Positions 8,427 to 17,050 of a stretch of DNA of 64,000 bases are shown piece by piece. The notes beneath the pieces are model-generated. The model was not told where the DNA came from and made no database searches. It saw only the letters and a list, made by a program, of their open reading frames with translations. Numbering within the stretch: the stretch's first letter is position 1; the number at the start of each line of letters is the position of its first letter. Both the position numbers and the translations under genes were made by a program. The DNA comes from Spirosoma lacussanchae. Its GTDB lineage: Bacteria; Bacteroidota; Bacteroidia; Cytophagales; Spirosomataceae. The DNA lies in assembly GCF_005870035.1 (NCBI RefSeq), contig NZ_SWJG01000003.1, positions 310,001 to 374,000 on the forward strand, written 5' to 3'.

Positions 8427-8456
8427 AAAAAGGCCGGTCGTTCGACTGGCCTTTTT
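8427..8456 (+). terminator. Rho-independent terminator after tatC
   Basis: AAAAAGGCCGGTC (8427-8439) pairs with GACTGGCCTTTTT (8444-8456) around a GTTC loop, with one G-T pair. It lies 16 bp after the tatC stop codon. Confidence 0.85.
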
Positions 8457-8475
8457 CGCTTTATACCGGCTATCG

Positions 8476-8483
8476 TACCTTTG
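8476..8483 (+). promoter_or_regulatory. Possible -7 element for the small ORF at 8520
   Basis: TACCTTTG lies 37 bases before the ATG and directly after the tatC terminator, so the small gene probably has its own transcript. No clear -33 TTG was seen. Confidence 0.35.
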
Positions 8484-8519
8484 TGCCGGGAATTTTCACC
8501 CCAATGAACAGAACCATAC

Positions 8520-8747
8520 ATGCCTCAGTACGATTTTCGCCGATACCATATCCGGTCCATCAACGCGGCCGACGATGCCGAGCGAGCCGCCATCAATCAG
8601 GAGCTTAAGGAGTTGTACGCCGGCCTGAGCGAGGATGACAAAGCCGAATTCAATACTCAGCTTCAGGCGTTTCTGGCTAAAGAAATGGGCCGTATCAAGT
8701 CAGATTACGAATCGGTCAAAGGCGGCTTGGGCGACGCCGGGCAATGA
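8520..8747 (+). CDS. Small charged helical protein, unknown function
   Basis: A 75-residue protein that I do not recognise. It is rich in charged residues and Ala and is probably mostly alpha-helical (AADDAERAAINQELKELYAG, then FNTQLQAFLAKEMGRIKSDY). It has no signal peptide, membrane segment or cysteine. Support for a real gene comes from its position: it follows the tatC terminator, has a TAnnTTTG element at good distance, and does not overlap another gene. It could be a small cytoplasmic regulator or structural protein; nothing in the sequence decides. Confidence 0.55.
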   Translation: MPQYDFRRYHIRSINAADDAERAAINQELKELYAGLSEDDKAEFNTQLQAFLAKEMGRIKSDYESVKGGLGDAGQ

Positions 8748-8824
8748 CAGGAAGGAGTACGCAACGGTAAATAGGTCGCCCCGCCGAAAATTGGCCTTGT
8801 CTGGCCGGTATATGCCTATCTATG

Positions 8825-10171
8825 TCAGATCATGTTACGGGCTTTTAGCTCGAGGTACTTGTTTACGGTGTTGGCCGTGAGGTTCTGCGGACTGGTCAGA
8901 ATGGTCTGGATGCCGTACTGGCCCAATTCTCTTACAATCTGCTTTTTCTCGTAGGCAAATTTCTCCCCAATGGTTTTCAGATAGATGGCTTCGGTATCGG
9001 GGGCGGGCTGATCGAGCAGGGCGCGGAGTTCGGTATTTTCGAAGAAGATAACCAGCAGCAGATGGTCCTTAGCCAGTCGGCGGAGGTAGGGGAGCTGCCG
9101 CTGCATACCACTCACCGTTTCAAAGTTGGTAAATAACAGCAACAGGCTCCGCTGGCGGATGTTGGTGCGGACGGTAGCGTACAAACTCTCGTAATCGGTT
9201 TCCTGAAAGCGGGTTTTCTGGCGGTATAATACCTCCATGATCTTGAGCAGCTGGCCCGCCCGCCGGTCGGCCGGCAGGAGCTGGCCCACGTGGTTTGAGA
9301 AGGTCAGAAGGCCCGCTCTGTCCTGTTTGAGTAAGGCAATGTTGCTGAGCACCAGACTGGCGTTGATCGCGTAATCGAGCAGAGTCAGCCCTTCAAAAGG
9401 CGACCGCATGACCCGGCCTTTATCGATCAGGCAGTAGACCGGCTGCGACCGTTCATCCTGATAGGCGTTGATCTGCAGCGAAGCCCCCCGCGTATCGCTG
9501 CGCCGGGCGGTGGCTTTCCAGTTCACCGTCCGAACATCGTCGCCGGTAGTATAGGGCCGGACCTGCTCAAACTCGGTGCTGTGTCCCAGTCGGCGTATTC
9601 GCTTCACGCCTACTTCGTTCAGGCGGTTCGTGGCCGCCAGCAGCTCGTACTGCCGCATCTGTAAAAACGATGGATAAACGGCTACCAGCTTACCCTGCTC
9701 AAACTGGTACCGGCGTTTCAGTAACCCCAGTGGCGACAGCACAAAGACGTTGACGGCGCCAAAGCTGTACTCACCCCGGCGCGTAGGACGTAGTTCATAG
9801 CGGATAGCCCGGGTTTCGCGGGGTTGCAACTGCGCCCGGAATAGCACATCGCGTCGCTGAAACTGAAAGGGAATTTCGTCGATCACTTCGGTATCGACCC
9901 GAAATGCGTATCGGTTTTCGAGGTAGACCGTGAGCGGGTTCTGATCGCCGTTGCTGAGCCGGTCGGGAACTTCACGCCGGGCAAACAGGCCCGCTTCGCT
10001 TCGGAACAGCAGCCAGCCATCCAGTAGTGTGAGCCCAACGAATACTACGACGCCGACCTGTACGAGCGGGAACAGGAATGGGAAGGCATAAGCTGCCACG
10101 AACAGCAGCACAAACGAGATGAGCGTGAACCAGAGCCGGGTCGAGACAAAGAGGGGGCGAAAAAAAGTCAT
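8825..10171 (-). CDS. DUF58 domain-containing protein (MoxR-associated)
   Basis: A 448-residue protein with two N-terminal membrane segments (about 10-30 and 34-52) and a large domain carrying the DUF58 signature, GDDVRTVNWKATARR, in the middle. DUF58 proteins resemble von Willebrand A domains and occur with MoxR ATPases, where they are thought to act in envelope protein assembly or complex maturation. It is the last gene of the minus-strand operon; its ATG overlaps the stop codon of the TPR gene before it (ATGA at 10168-10171), which implies translational coupling. Confidence 0.85.
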   Translation of the reverse strand: MTFFRPLFVSTRLWFTLISFVLLFVAAYAFPFLFPLVQVGVVVFVGLTLLDGWLLFRSEAGLFARREVPDRLSNGDQNPLTVYLENRYAFRVDTEVIDEIPFQFQRRDVLFRAQLQPRETRAIRYELRPTRRGEYSFGAVNVFVLSPLGLLKRRYQFEQGKLVAVYPSFLQMRQYELLAATNRLNEVGVKRIRRLGHSTEFEQVRPYTTGDDVRTVNWKATARRSDTRGASLQINAYQDERSQPVYCLIDKGRVMRSPFEGLTLLDYAINASLVLSNIALLKQDRAGLLTFSNHVGQLLPADRRAGQLLKIMEVLYRQKTRFQETDYESLYATVRTNIRQRSLLLLFTNFETVSGMQRQLPYLRRLAKDHLLLVIFFENTELRALLDQPAPDTEAIYLKTIGEKFAYEKKQIVRELGQYGIQTILTSPQNLTANTVNKYLELKARNMI

Positions 10172-10983
10172 CAGGGTTTGGGTTTGAGAGCCGCCAGGGC
10201 CGCGTCGATGTCGGATTCGTAGAGCGGGTTGAAGTCGTCTTCCAGTGGATGGCTGCGTTCCACGCGAAGGGCCCGATAGAAAAATAAGGCATCCTGAAAG
10301 GCCGTTCGGGCTTCGGTCAGGCGGCCGAGCTGCTGAAGGGCGCGGCCCCGGTGGTAGTTGACCAGCGCCGACCGGCCAAAGTTTTTATTGGCTTTATCCA
10401 GGTCGGCCAGGGCTTTGTCGGCCCGGTTGGTGGCCAGGTAACTTACAGCCCGGCTCACGTACTGCCGGTAGTTGACCCATTCGGCTCCGTGTTTCTGTTC
10501 AAGGGCATCGATTGCTTTCGAAAACTGCTCCAGCGCCCGGTCGTGGTCGCTCAGGTGCCGGTAGGCCAGCCCACGCAGGTAACTGACGGGATTGTGGTTG
10601 ATGTGATCATCGAAGGTGGGGGTCAGCGCATCGAACGCGTTGAGGTGGTGCAACGCCCGAACCGGATCGGCCAGCATCGACAGGTAAAACTCGCCTATGG
10701 CTCCCTGCTCTTTAGGGAAGCGGGCGGCTGTTTTCTCGAACCAGTCGGCGGCCTGTTCATAGTCCTGCTGACGAATATACCACAGCCCCCGGAATCGGGA
10801 TGCCAACCCGTTGGCCTGCAGGCTGTCCTGTCGGGTCTGCTCGCGTTTATGGGCGAAGAAATGCAGAGCCGGAACGGTCCGGTTCAGGGCCAGCATCGAC
10901 GCACACGACTTCAGCGCCTGTTCGCCGGTTTGCGCCCTGACGAGGGCCGGAAGCAGCAGTAGCAGCAGACGCAGCTGTGTCAT
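10171..10983 (-). CDS. Secreted tetratricopeptide-repeat protein
   Basis: A 270-residue protein that begins with a short signal peptide (MTQLRLLLLLLPALVRAQ) and continues as helical repeats of TPR type, for example DYEQAADWFEKTAARFPKEQ, HDRALEQFSKAIDALEQKHG and LVNYHRGRALQQLGRLTEAR. The role is probably as a periplasmic scaffold. The start at 10983 is chosen because it begins the signal peptide and overlaps the upstream stop (ATGA at 10980-10983); the open frame continues farther upstream, but only inside the next gene. Coupled by 4-bp overlaps on both sides, it is a firm member of the MoxR operon. Confidence 0.8.
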   Translation of the reverse strand: MTQLRLLLLLLPALVRAQTGEQALKSCASMLALNRTVPALHFFAHKREQTRQDSLQANGLASRFRGLWYIRQQDYEQAADWFEKTAARFPKEQGAIGEFYLSMLADPVRALHHLNAFDALTPTFDDHINHNPVSYLRGLAYRHLSDHDRALEQFSKAIDALEQKHGAEWVNYRQYVSRAVSYLATNRADKALADLDKANKNFGRSALVNYHRGRALQQLGRLTEARTAFQDALFFYRALRVERSHPLEDDFNPLYESDIDAALAALKPKP

Positions 10984-12104
10984 GGAAGCATATCGGTTAG
11001 TTGGCCATCTTTGAGCCGGAAGGTGAGCGAAATGGCCGCATCGCGCGGAGAGGTATCGATCTGATCGGTGGCGTAACTCAGCATATCGCTGGGCAGATGC
11101 TGTCGGCAAAGGGCCAGTAACTGATCCGTAATGGTACAGTCGAACGTACGGGGGCAGTAGTCCTCGTCGAAACCCGCCACCTCGAACAAACCCTGCTCGC
11201 CCGCGCAGTTGATAACGAACTGAATCCGCACCAGGCCCGACTGACCCGGTTGCGTTCTGACCTGATAGTGCTTTTTCAGCGCCTGCCACAGGCTGTGGCC
11301 TACGGCGGTACGGCCCGTCTGGGTGATATGCCACATGCGGGTAAAGCAGTTGTCGCAGGGTTGAAATACGGCTGGGCGGCAGGAGTCGCCCGGGGCGAGG
11401 GCGCTCACGAACCGAAACGTTTCGGTAGCTACCGTCCGACCATTCCAGCCGATGGCCTGCAACTGTTGGGAAGATGCCTGGGTGAGTTGCCAGAGTGGCT
11501 TGTAACCTCCGTCGCGCCCGTACTGATTGCCCTGAATAACCAGAAAAACCGATGAGCCGAAACGGACCAGCTGCCAGAAATGAACAGACCGCTGCCGGGT
11601 GGTGAGGTCTTCGAGCGCCACCCGCCCGTTGGCATACAGCGCTATGATCAGGCCGTCGGACTGCCACACCCGACCGGCTACAGTCTGTACCGTACGGGCC
11701 GAGTCGAGCGGGATATCCGTAAACTTCCGGAATACCAGGGGGTAATACTGCCCGATCCGGAGTTGCTGGTCAACGACCCGCACCAGGCCCGGGGCGTACC
11801 GAATGGTGTCGAGTCGTACCGAATCGTCCCGAACGGCCCAGGTCGAGCGGATAGGGGCGGCCGACGCATCGACCAGGCCGAGCGCGTAGGTACCGTCGGT
11901 ATCCAGTTGCAGATAGGTGGGCAGGGGACAGAAAAAATCGGTGTCCCATTCGGAATGAACGCCGATCCAGATGCCTGCGAGCTGCTGCTGGCTGACTGGC
12001 TGGGCCTTCAGGCCGCTACACAACAGACCCTGAAGCGCGGCCAGCCAGAGGGCCCAGCCCAGCGCCCGGGTCGTTACGATCAATTTCCATAGGGCAGTTA
12101 TCAT
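10980..12104 (-). CDS. Secreted protein of unknown function in the MoxR operon
   Basis: A 374-residue protein that I do not recognise. It starts with a hydrophobic segment (about 10-33, ending GLKAQ) that reads as a signal peptide. The mature part is rich in beta-prone sequence, begins with QLAGIWIGVHSEWD, and includes two Cys pairs in SCRPAVFQPCDNCFTRMW. The N-terminal part suggests a lipocalin-like fold and the C-terminal third (IQFVINCAGEQG) resembles TonB-C-like domains seen in Bacteroidota envelope proteins; both are guesses. Its stop overlaps the start of the TPR gene by four bases. Confidence 0.6.
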   Translation of the reverse strand: MITALWKLIVTTRALGWALWLAALQGLLCSGLKAQPVSQQQLAGIWIGVHSEWDTDFFCPLPTYLQLDTDGTYALGLVDASAAPIRSTWAVRDDSVRLDTIRYAPGLVRVVDQQLRIGQYYPLVFRKFTDIPLDSARTVQTVAGRVWQSDGLIIALYANGRVALEDLTTRQRSVHFWQLVRFGSSVFLVIQGNQYGRDGGYKPLWQLTQASSQQLQAIGWNGRTVATETFRFVSALAPGDSCRPAVFQPCDNCFTRMWHITQTGRTAVGHSLWQALKKHYQVRTQPGQSGLVRIQFVINCAGEQGLFEVAGFDEDYCPRTFDCTITDQLLALCRQHLPSDMLSYATDQIDTSPRDAAISLTFRLKDGQLTDMLP

Positions 12105-12117
12105 GGCGCACTAGTGG

Positions 12118-13092
12118 CTACCGGGGTACGTCGATTTTCTGAACCAGCTGGGCAATTACGTCATCGGCCGTGCCGCCTTCCATCTCGCGTTCGGGCGTTA
12201 ACAGAATCCGGTGGCGCAGTACGGGAGCCGCCAGTTCCTGCACATCTTCGGGGGTGATAAAGTCACGGCCTCGCAGGGTTGCCAGTGCTTTCGCGCTGTT
12301 CAACAAGGCGACCGATGCCCGTGGCGAAGCCCCCAGATACAGCGATTTGTTGGCGCGGGTGGCCTGTACAATCTGGGCTATATACTCGAAAAGCTTGTCT
12401 TCTACATGTACCTGATGGACCTGAGCGCGCAGCGAGGCCAGCTGGCCGGCGCTGAGTACCGCCGAAACGGCCTGTACCGCATCGGTCAGGTTTCGGCGCT
12501 GGTGATGGCCTTTCAGAATATCTACTTCAGCGGCTGCGTCGGGATAGCCAACCACAATTTTGAACAGAAACCGGTCGAGCTGGGCTTCGGGAAGCCGGTA
12601 GGTGCCTTCCTGTTCGATGGGGTTCTGGGTAGCCAGCACCATAAACGGCTCATCGAGCGGGTAGGTCGTACCATCGTTGGTGATCTGGCGCTCTTCCATC
12701 ACTTCGAACAGGGCAGCCTGGGTTTTGGCCGGAGCCCGGTTAATTTCATCGATCAGCACCAGGTTGGCGAAAATGGGCCCCTGCCGAAACGAAAAATCGC
12801 CGGTTTTGGGCATGAAAATCGACGTTCCAAGCACATCGGAAGGCATCAGGTCGGGCGTGAACTGAATCCGGCTGAAGCCGACCGACAGCGTTTTGGCCAG
12901 TAGCTTGGCGGTCAGGGTTTTGGCCACGCCGGGAACGCCCTCGATCAGCACGTGTCCGTCGGCGAGCAGGGCGGTCAGCAGCAGGTCTATAGTCTGGTGC
13001 TGACCCACAATAACGGTGCCCACTTCGGCCCGGATGGCATCAACAGCGGTGGTAAGCGGGGTAAGATCGATGCGGGAATTGAAAGACTCCAT
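12118..13092 (-). CDS. MoxR-type AAA+ ATPase
   Basis: A 324-residue cytoplasmic ATPase. Walker A is GVPGVAKT (52-59), Walker B is LVLIDE (111-116), followed by the MoxR block INRAPAKTQAALFEVMEE, and a sensor-like ATQNPIEQEGTYRLPEAQLDRF region. The C-terminal lid domain ends PEREMEGG. Known role of the family: chaperone-like activity on partner proteins containing vWA/DUF58 domains. Its stop lies 13 bp from the next gene and its ATG directly abuts the stop of the DUF4350 gene, so the operon is tightly packed. Confidence 0.93.
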   Translation of the reverse strand: MESFNSRIDLTPLTTAVDAIRAEVGTVIVGQHQTIDLLLTALLADGHVLIEGVPGVAKTLTAKLLAKTLSVGFSRIQFTPDLMPSDVLGTSIFMPKTGDFSFRQGPIFANLVLIDEINRAPAKTQAALFEVMEERQITNDGTTYPLDEPFMVLATQNPIEQEGTYRLPEAQLDRFLFKIVVGYPDAAAEVDILKGHHQRRNLTDAVQAVSAVLSAGQLASLRAQVHQVHVEDKLFEYIAQIVQATRANKSLYLGASPRASVALLNSAKALATLRGRDFITPEDVQELAAPVLRHRILLTPEREMEGGTADDVIAQLVQKIDVPR

Positions 13093-14277
13093 TCAGACAG
13101 TTTGATTGAATTTTTCGATGGCACTGTTTAGTGTCAGCAGGTCGTATTCAGATAACATAACGCTTTTCTGGGCGTTGCGCAGGAGCCGGACCAGCTCAGC
13201 GGTCTGATCGGTGGGTAAACCGCTTTTACGGGCCAGGGTCTCGGTAAACTCGTGGTCGAGCTGATTGGTGTTCAGCCCGTAGCGTTCGCGCAGGTCGGTC
13301 AGGAAGTACTGGACTTTCTTGCGGGCCATGTTGTCGTGATCGCGTTGCTGAAAATACAATCGCCCCACATCTTTCACAAAATCGAGGGATGTATTGCGGG
13401 GGGGCTCCATGACCGGAATGATGCGCTGCGTTCGTTTGCCGGCAAAGATGACGTAGAGCAGCAACCCGATCACGACCAGATAATACGCCCAGGTCAGCGC
13501 CGGCTGCGACCAGATGTACCGCAGAATGGATTGCTGATCTTCATCGAAGCGGCCCTGTTTCTGGTACTCATCCCAATAGGTTGGCCAGGCAGGCAGGTAC
13601 GACAGGGCTTTGATGGCATAGTCGGACGAGGGGTGGTTGAGCAGGTAATAGTTGGTAAAGGCCAGGGGCAGGTTGTGAATGAAAAAATACCCTTTCCCGT
13701 ACTGTATCCGGATAAAGACCGGCTCCTGGCGGGCGTTGCGCCCCAGCACGGTAATACCCCCGGCTTTGTTGATACGCAGGTAATTCCGGCCATCGTCGCG
13801 TGAAAACCGATACCCGTTGGTTTTTTTGAGAGCCGGGTTGACAAAATTCTGGCGTAGGCTGGAGTCGGCCATGTTGGGCGCGCGCAGGTCGGCTTTGAAA
13901 CCCAGCGCTTTGCCCAGCGAGTCGGGCATGTCGTAGGCCGAAATCAGGCAGTTGTTGCCCTGCTTCACGTAGCGGAACAGCTGGCCGAGGTCGTTGGCGT
14001 CGGCTTCGAAGCTGCGGCAGATGAATACGTAGTTGCTGCGGCCCGCCGGTCTGGTCTCGGTCAGGAAGTTATAAACTGGTAGTCGAACCGTTTTGACGAC
14101 CGGTTGCTGCATGAGCGAAGGCAAGAGCTCGAACAGGGCCTGCGTACCGAACGGAATCCGATCGTCGTTTTCGTAAGTTGGTGTCCAGTCGATGGGGCGG
14201 GGGCGGTAGTACTCAATGAGCGCATAAGCCATCACCGTGACGAGCAGAAAAAGCAGGTATTTATTGGGTTTACGCAA
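13093..14277 (-). CDS. DUF4350 domain-containing membrane protein
   Basis: A 394-residue protein with an N-terminal membrane segment (about 7-23), an extracytoplasmic DUF4350-like domain beginning YENDDRIPFGTQALFELLPS, a second membrane segment (about 263-283, LTWAYYLVVIGLLLYVIFAG) and a cytoplasmic tail. DUF4350 proteins are regular members of Bacteroidota MoxR operons; the biochemical role is unknown. The start appears to be a TTG at 14277: the frame is closed by a stop two codons upstream, and the first ATG (residue 16) would cut the membrane segment in half. Confidence 0.75.
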   Translation of the reverse strand: MRKPNKYLLFLLVTVMAYALIEYYRPRPIDWTPTYENDDRIPFGTQALFELLPSLMQQPVVKTVRLPVYNFLTETRPAGRSNYVFICRSFEADANDLGQLFRYVKQGNNCLISAYDMPDSLGKALGFKADLRAPNMADSSLRQNFVNPALKKTNGYRFSRDDGRNYLRINKAGGITVLGRNARQEPVFIRIQYGKGYFFIHNLPLAFTNYYLLNHPSSDYAIKALSYLPAWPTYWDEYQKQGRFDEDQQSILRYIWSQPALTWAYYLVVIGLLLYVIFAGKRTQRIIPVMEPPRNTSLDFVKDVGRLYFQQRDHDNMARKKVQYFLTDLRERYGLNTNQLDHEFTETLARKSGLPTDQTAELVRLLRNAQKSVMLSEYDLLTLNSAIEKFNQTV

Positions 14278-14294
14278 AACAGATCAAAAGTTTT

Positions 14295-15086
14295 TCAGTG
14301 AGCGGTCTTCCCGGCGACCGAATTCACGGCGACCGAGTTCATGAACTGGCGGAACCGGGCCTGGATGGCGGCAAAGCGGGACTCATCGATCGGGAAGTTG
14401 CCGTACCAGATAAACTCGAACTGGCGGGTTAGTTCGTCGAAGTCGGCCTGCCGGGGCGAGCCGCTCAGTTCATGAACGTACTGTCGGTTGGTCTTATCGG
14501 CTTTGTAGCTGATCTGACCCGTATCGGTCAGGCGTTTCAGGGTCTGCAAATACAGCAGCCGGGTTGCCAGCCGGTAGTTACGCTGCCGGGCGGCCTCGTC
14601 GATGGCTTCGTCGAAGTTGATCTCGTGAATGTTCTCGCTCAGGTTCTCATAATCCAGCCCGGCCGACTGGGCCCGCTGCGCGAACAAAAACCCCAGCACC
14701 TCGGCTTTCATGAGCCAGTAGATGACCAGACCGGCAATGGTCGCCAGTAAAATGTACTGACCCACGTTCTGATAGGCTTCGCTGGCCAGCAGAGCGCGCA
14801 GTTTACCGAAAATATAGGCGATAAACCGACCTACCGGATTGTCGGGGGGCGGAGCGTCGGTACCGTACTGGTAGTCGCGGCTGGTTTCCAGATCGCGCAG
14901 GCGCTCCGCATCGGGTTGGCGAAGCCGGATCGGGCTCCGGTCGTCGGGCGCGCTGACAACGGCGGTAGTAGCCGCGGGTTTCTGCTGGGCATAGAGCAGA
15001 CTGCTAGCTGAAAGCTGACATCCCAGCAGGATATACAGACAGACCCACCGATACGCGCGAAACAGCTTTTGTACGTTGTGGTGCAT
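14295..15086 (-). CDS. DUF4129-like membrane protein
   Basis: A 263-residue protein with a signal peptide (about 1-34, ending SSLLYAQ), an extracytoplasmic stretch, one membrane helix (about 130-148, YILLATIAGLVIYWLMKAEV) and a cytoplasmic helical domain containing AIDEAARQRNYRLATRLLYL and FDELTRQFEFIWYGNFPI, which fits the C-terminal DUF4129 domain. The ATG at 15086 is chosen because it starts the signal peptide; the frame is open farther upstream, but only with proline- and arginine-rich, non-native-looking sequence that overlaps the next gene. It is part of the MoxR operon. Confidence 0.78.
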   Translation of the reverse strand: MHHNVQKLFRAYRWVCLYILLGCQLSASSLLYAQQKPAATTAVVSAPDDRSPIRLRQPDAERLRDLETSRDYQYGTDAPPPDNPVGRFIAYIFGKLRALLASEAYQNVGQYILLATIAGLVIYWLMKAEVLGFLFAQRAQSAGLDYENLSENIHEINFDEAIDEAARQRNYRLATRLLYLQTLKRLTDTGQISYKADKTNRQYVHELSGSPRQADFDELTRQFEFIWYGNFPIDESRFAAIQARFRQFMNSVAVNSVAGKTAH

Positions 15087-15093
15087 GCGTTGA

Positions 15094-15990
15094 TTAGTAC
15101 TCCCCCTCGTCCTGCGCGCGGGGTTGGGTGGGGGCGGTTCCGATCGAGTCAATGGCCGACAGCAGCCCCCGTCCTTCCTGCCGCTCAACCAGGTTGGTGT
15201 ACTGGAAACCGATAGCGATGTAGATCAGTGCCCGCAGCAGCGTACCGCCAACCGTCCCGATCACGTTGCCCAGCACGAGCCAGACACCCGACGCATCGGG
15301 CAGGAGTTTGGCTGCCACCAGAAAGTTGATCACACCGGCCGGTACGGAGAACAGCAGCCCGATAATGCCGGAAATGATCCCCATGACAACGACCAGGCCA
15401 AAGGTAGACCACCACTTGTCGCGAATGAGCTTGAAGCAGCGGTCCCAGGTCTGCCCGAAGTCGGTACCTTCGAAGGTGGTTATGGCCAGCGCCAGCACCA
15501 GCACCACCGCGATGTATATGCCGGGTATAATGAAAAACATAAAGCCGATGACGGTAACGATACTGCCCAGAATCGTGATAATGAGCGCCCGGCCAATGAT
15601 AGGCTGGATCTCTTCCCATACGTCGGTCACCGTGACAAATCCGCCATCTTTCCGATTGTAGAGTTTCATATGGGCGTAGCTCACCAGGCTGACGGCGAGT
15701 GCGGCCAGGATACCAAACAGGATTGTTAACCAGAAGGCGGGCGAAAACAGGCGCTGAAATACCTCGAAAAATGCCGACGGATCTGCCGGCTCGCTATCTG
15801 CATCACGAGCCAGGTTACCCAGCTCCAGAAGGTTCGATTGCAGAATACCCGACGCGATACCGGCCAGCAGCGCCACCGGACCTACGATGTAAAGCAGCGA
15901 CAGGCCCAGACTCCGAAAATTATCGGTCACGTATTTGAAGGTAATATTGAGCTTATCGCCAAAGTCGCGTTGCTGAAACAGGTTGATCAT
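15094..15990 (-). CDS. Polytopic membrane protein of the MoxR operon
   Basis: A 298-residue integral membrane protein with about six hydrophobic segments (about 28-50, 90-112, 140-170, 185-210, 215-235, 245-268). It starts MINLFQQRDFGDKLNITFKY, a form common to proteins beside SpoIIM-like genes in Bacteroidota. No catalytic motif is visible, and the last ~25 residues are polar. Its ATG overlaps the stop of the SpoIIM-like gene (ATGA at 15987-15990), so the two are likely co-translated and may form a complex. The function is unknown. Confidence 0.7.
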   Translation of the reverse strand: MINLFQQRDFGDKLNITFKYVTDNFRSLGLSLLYIVGPVALLAGIASGILQSNLLELGNLARDADSEPADPSAFFEVFQRLFSPAFWLTILFGILAALAVSLVSYAHMKLYNRKDGGFVTVTDVWEEIQPIIGRALIITILGSIVTVIGFMFFIIPGIYIAVVLVLALAITTFEGTDFGQTWDRCFKLIRDKWWSTFGLVVVMGIISGIIGLLFSVPAGVINFLVAAKLLPDASGVWLVLGNVIGTVGGTLLRALIYIAIGFQYTNLVERQEGRGLLSAIDSIGTAPTQPRAQDEGEY

Positions 15991-16931
15991 GGGGTTATAC
16001 GGCGGTTAAGTTGAATAGGATAGAGAATAAAATACCAGACAATAAAGGCAGCCGATGCGAGAATGATGCTGCCGCTGACTACCGGCGGCAGGGTAAGCCG
16101 GGTAATGAAACTCTCCAGAAACCCGGCCATGATGAAGATCGGAACCAGCCCTACCGCAATGGTCAGCCCTTGTTTGATGCCCCGTCGGAATGACACGATC
16201 CGCGAGAAGGTGCCCGGAAAGAGCAGGCTGTTGCCCACCGTTAAGCCCGCACAACCAGCAATGACGATCGCCGATATTTCGAGCGTACCGTGAATCCAGA
16301 TTTTCAGGATCGAGTCGAGCAGCAGACCGCGTTCGTAAAAAAAGTATTGAAACGACCCCAGCATCACCCCGTTGTAGAACAGCATGGCCACCGTACCGAA
16401 CGACGCGAACAGGCCAAAAATAAACGTTCGAAACGCTACATAGATGTTATTCAGGGTGATCTGTATGAACATGGTGCCCTGGTCCATGCTGTTATAAACG
16501 CCCAGCGGATCGCCCTTTTTGATGTTCTCGAGGGTCATATTCACGTACTGATCGCCCAGAATCAGCCGCACAAAGGTGTTGTCATGGGCCGCCGATGCCC
16601 AGCCCAGCAGGCCCGCTATCAGAAACACCCCCGCCGATACGGCCAGCAACCGGTGCGACTGCCGGAACAGCATCGGTAATTCGTACTGCCAGAACGTGAG
16701 GAAGCGGTTGCGGTCGTCGCGCCGGTTCTGCATCAGCCCCCGGTGCATCTGCGCGGCCAGCCCGTTGAGGTAGCGCGTCACGTTGGCATCGGGGTAGAAC
16801 GTCCGGGCGTAGGAGAGGTCGTCGGTCAGTTCTACGAAGCGCGCCGTCAGTTCATCGGGGTCGCGGGTCGGGTTCTCCTCAATGGCCTTCCATTTGTTGG
16901 CATTGCGTTTCACGAACAGGGCTTCGCGCAT
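15987..16931 (-). CDS. Stage II sporulation protein M (SpoIIM)-like membrane protein
   Basis: A 314-residue membrane protein. After a ~95-residue cytoplasmic helical region (REALFVKRNANKWKAIEENP) come several membrane segments, including the SpoIIM/DUF95-like block FIQITLNNIYVAFRTFIFGL and IWIHGTLEISAIVIAGCAGL. In non-sporulating Bacteroidota such proteins occur in MoxR operons and are not sporulation factors. The ATG at 16931 was chosen; the frame is open 40 codons farther, but that extension overlaps the divergent RDD promoter and start. It is the first gene of the minus-strand operon. Confidence 0.8.
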   Translation of the reverse strand: MREALFVKRNANKWKAIEENPTRDPDELTARFVELTDDLSYARTFYPDANVTRYLNGLAAQMHRGLMQNRRDDRNRFLTFWQYELPMLFRQSHRLLAVSAGVFLIAGLLGWASAAHDNTFVRLILGDQYVNMTLENIKKGDPLGVYNSMDQGTMFIQITLNNIYVAFRTFIFGLFASFGTVAMLFYNGVMLGSFQYFFYERGLLLDSILKIWIHGTLEISAIVIAGCAGLTVGNSLLFPGTFSRIVSFRRGIKQGLTIAVGLVPIFIMAGFLESFITRLTLPPVVSGSIILASAAFIVWYFILYPIQLNRRITP

Positions 16932-16999
16932 GGGGTGCGGGTTTGTCGTCAGGTTCTGAAAATTGGCTATTTGTTCATCAAGAACCAAAGAAAGGATGC

Positions 17000-17007
17000 T
17001 ATTTTTG
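17000..17007 (+). promoter_or_regulatory. Possible -7 element for the RDD gene
   Basis: TATTTTTG matches TAnnTTTG 44 bases before the RDD ATG. A TTG lies at 16971-16973, but the 26-base gap is longer than usual, so this is a tentative call. Confidence 0.35.
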
Positions 17008-17050
17008 ACGATCAGCCCGTGATCGCTCCCTGCCAACAAAAGTCCTGTCA

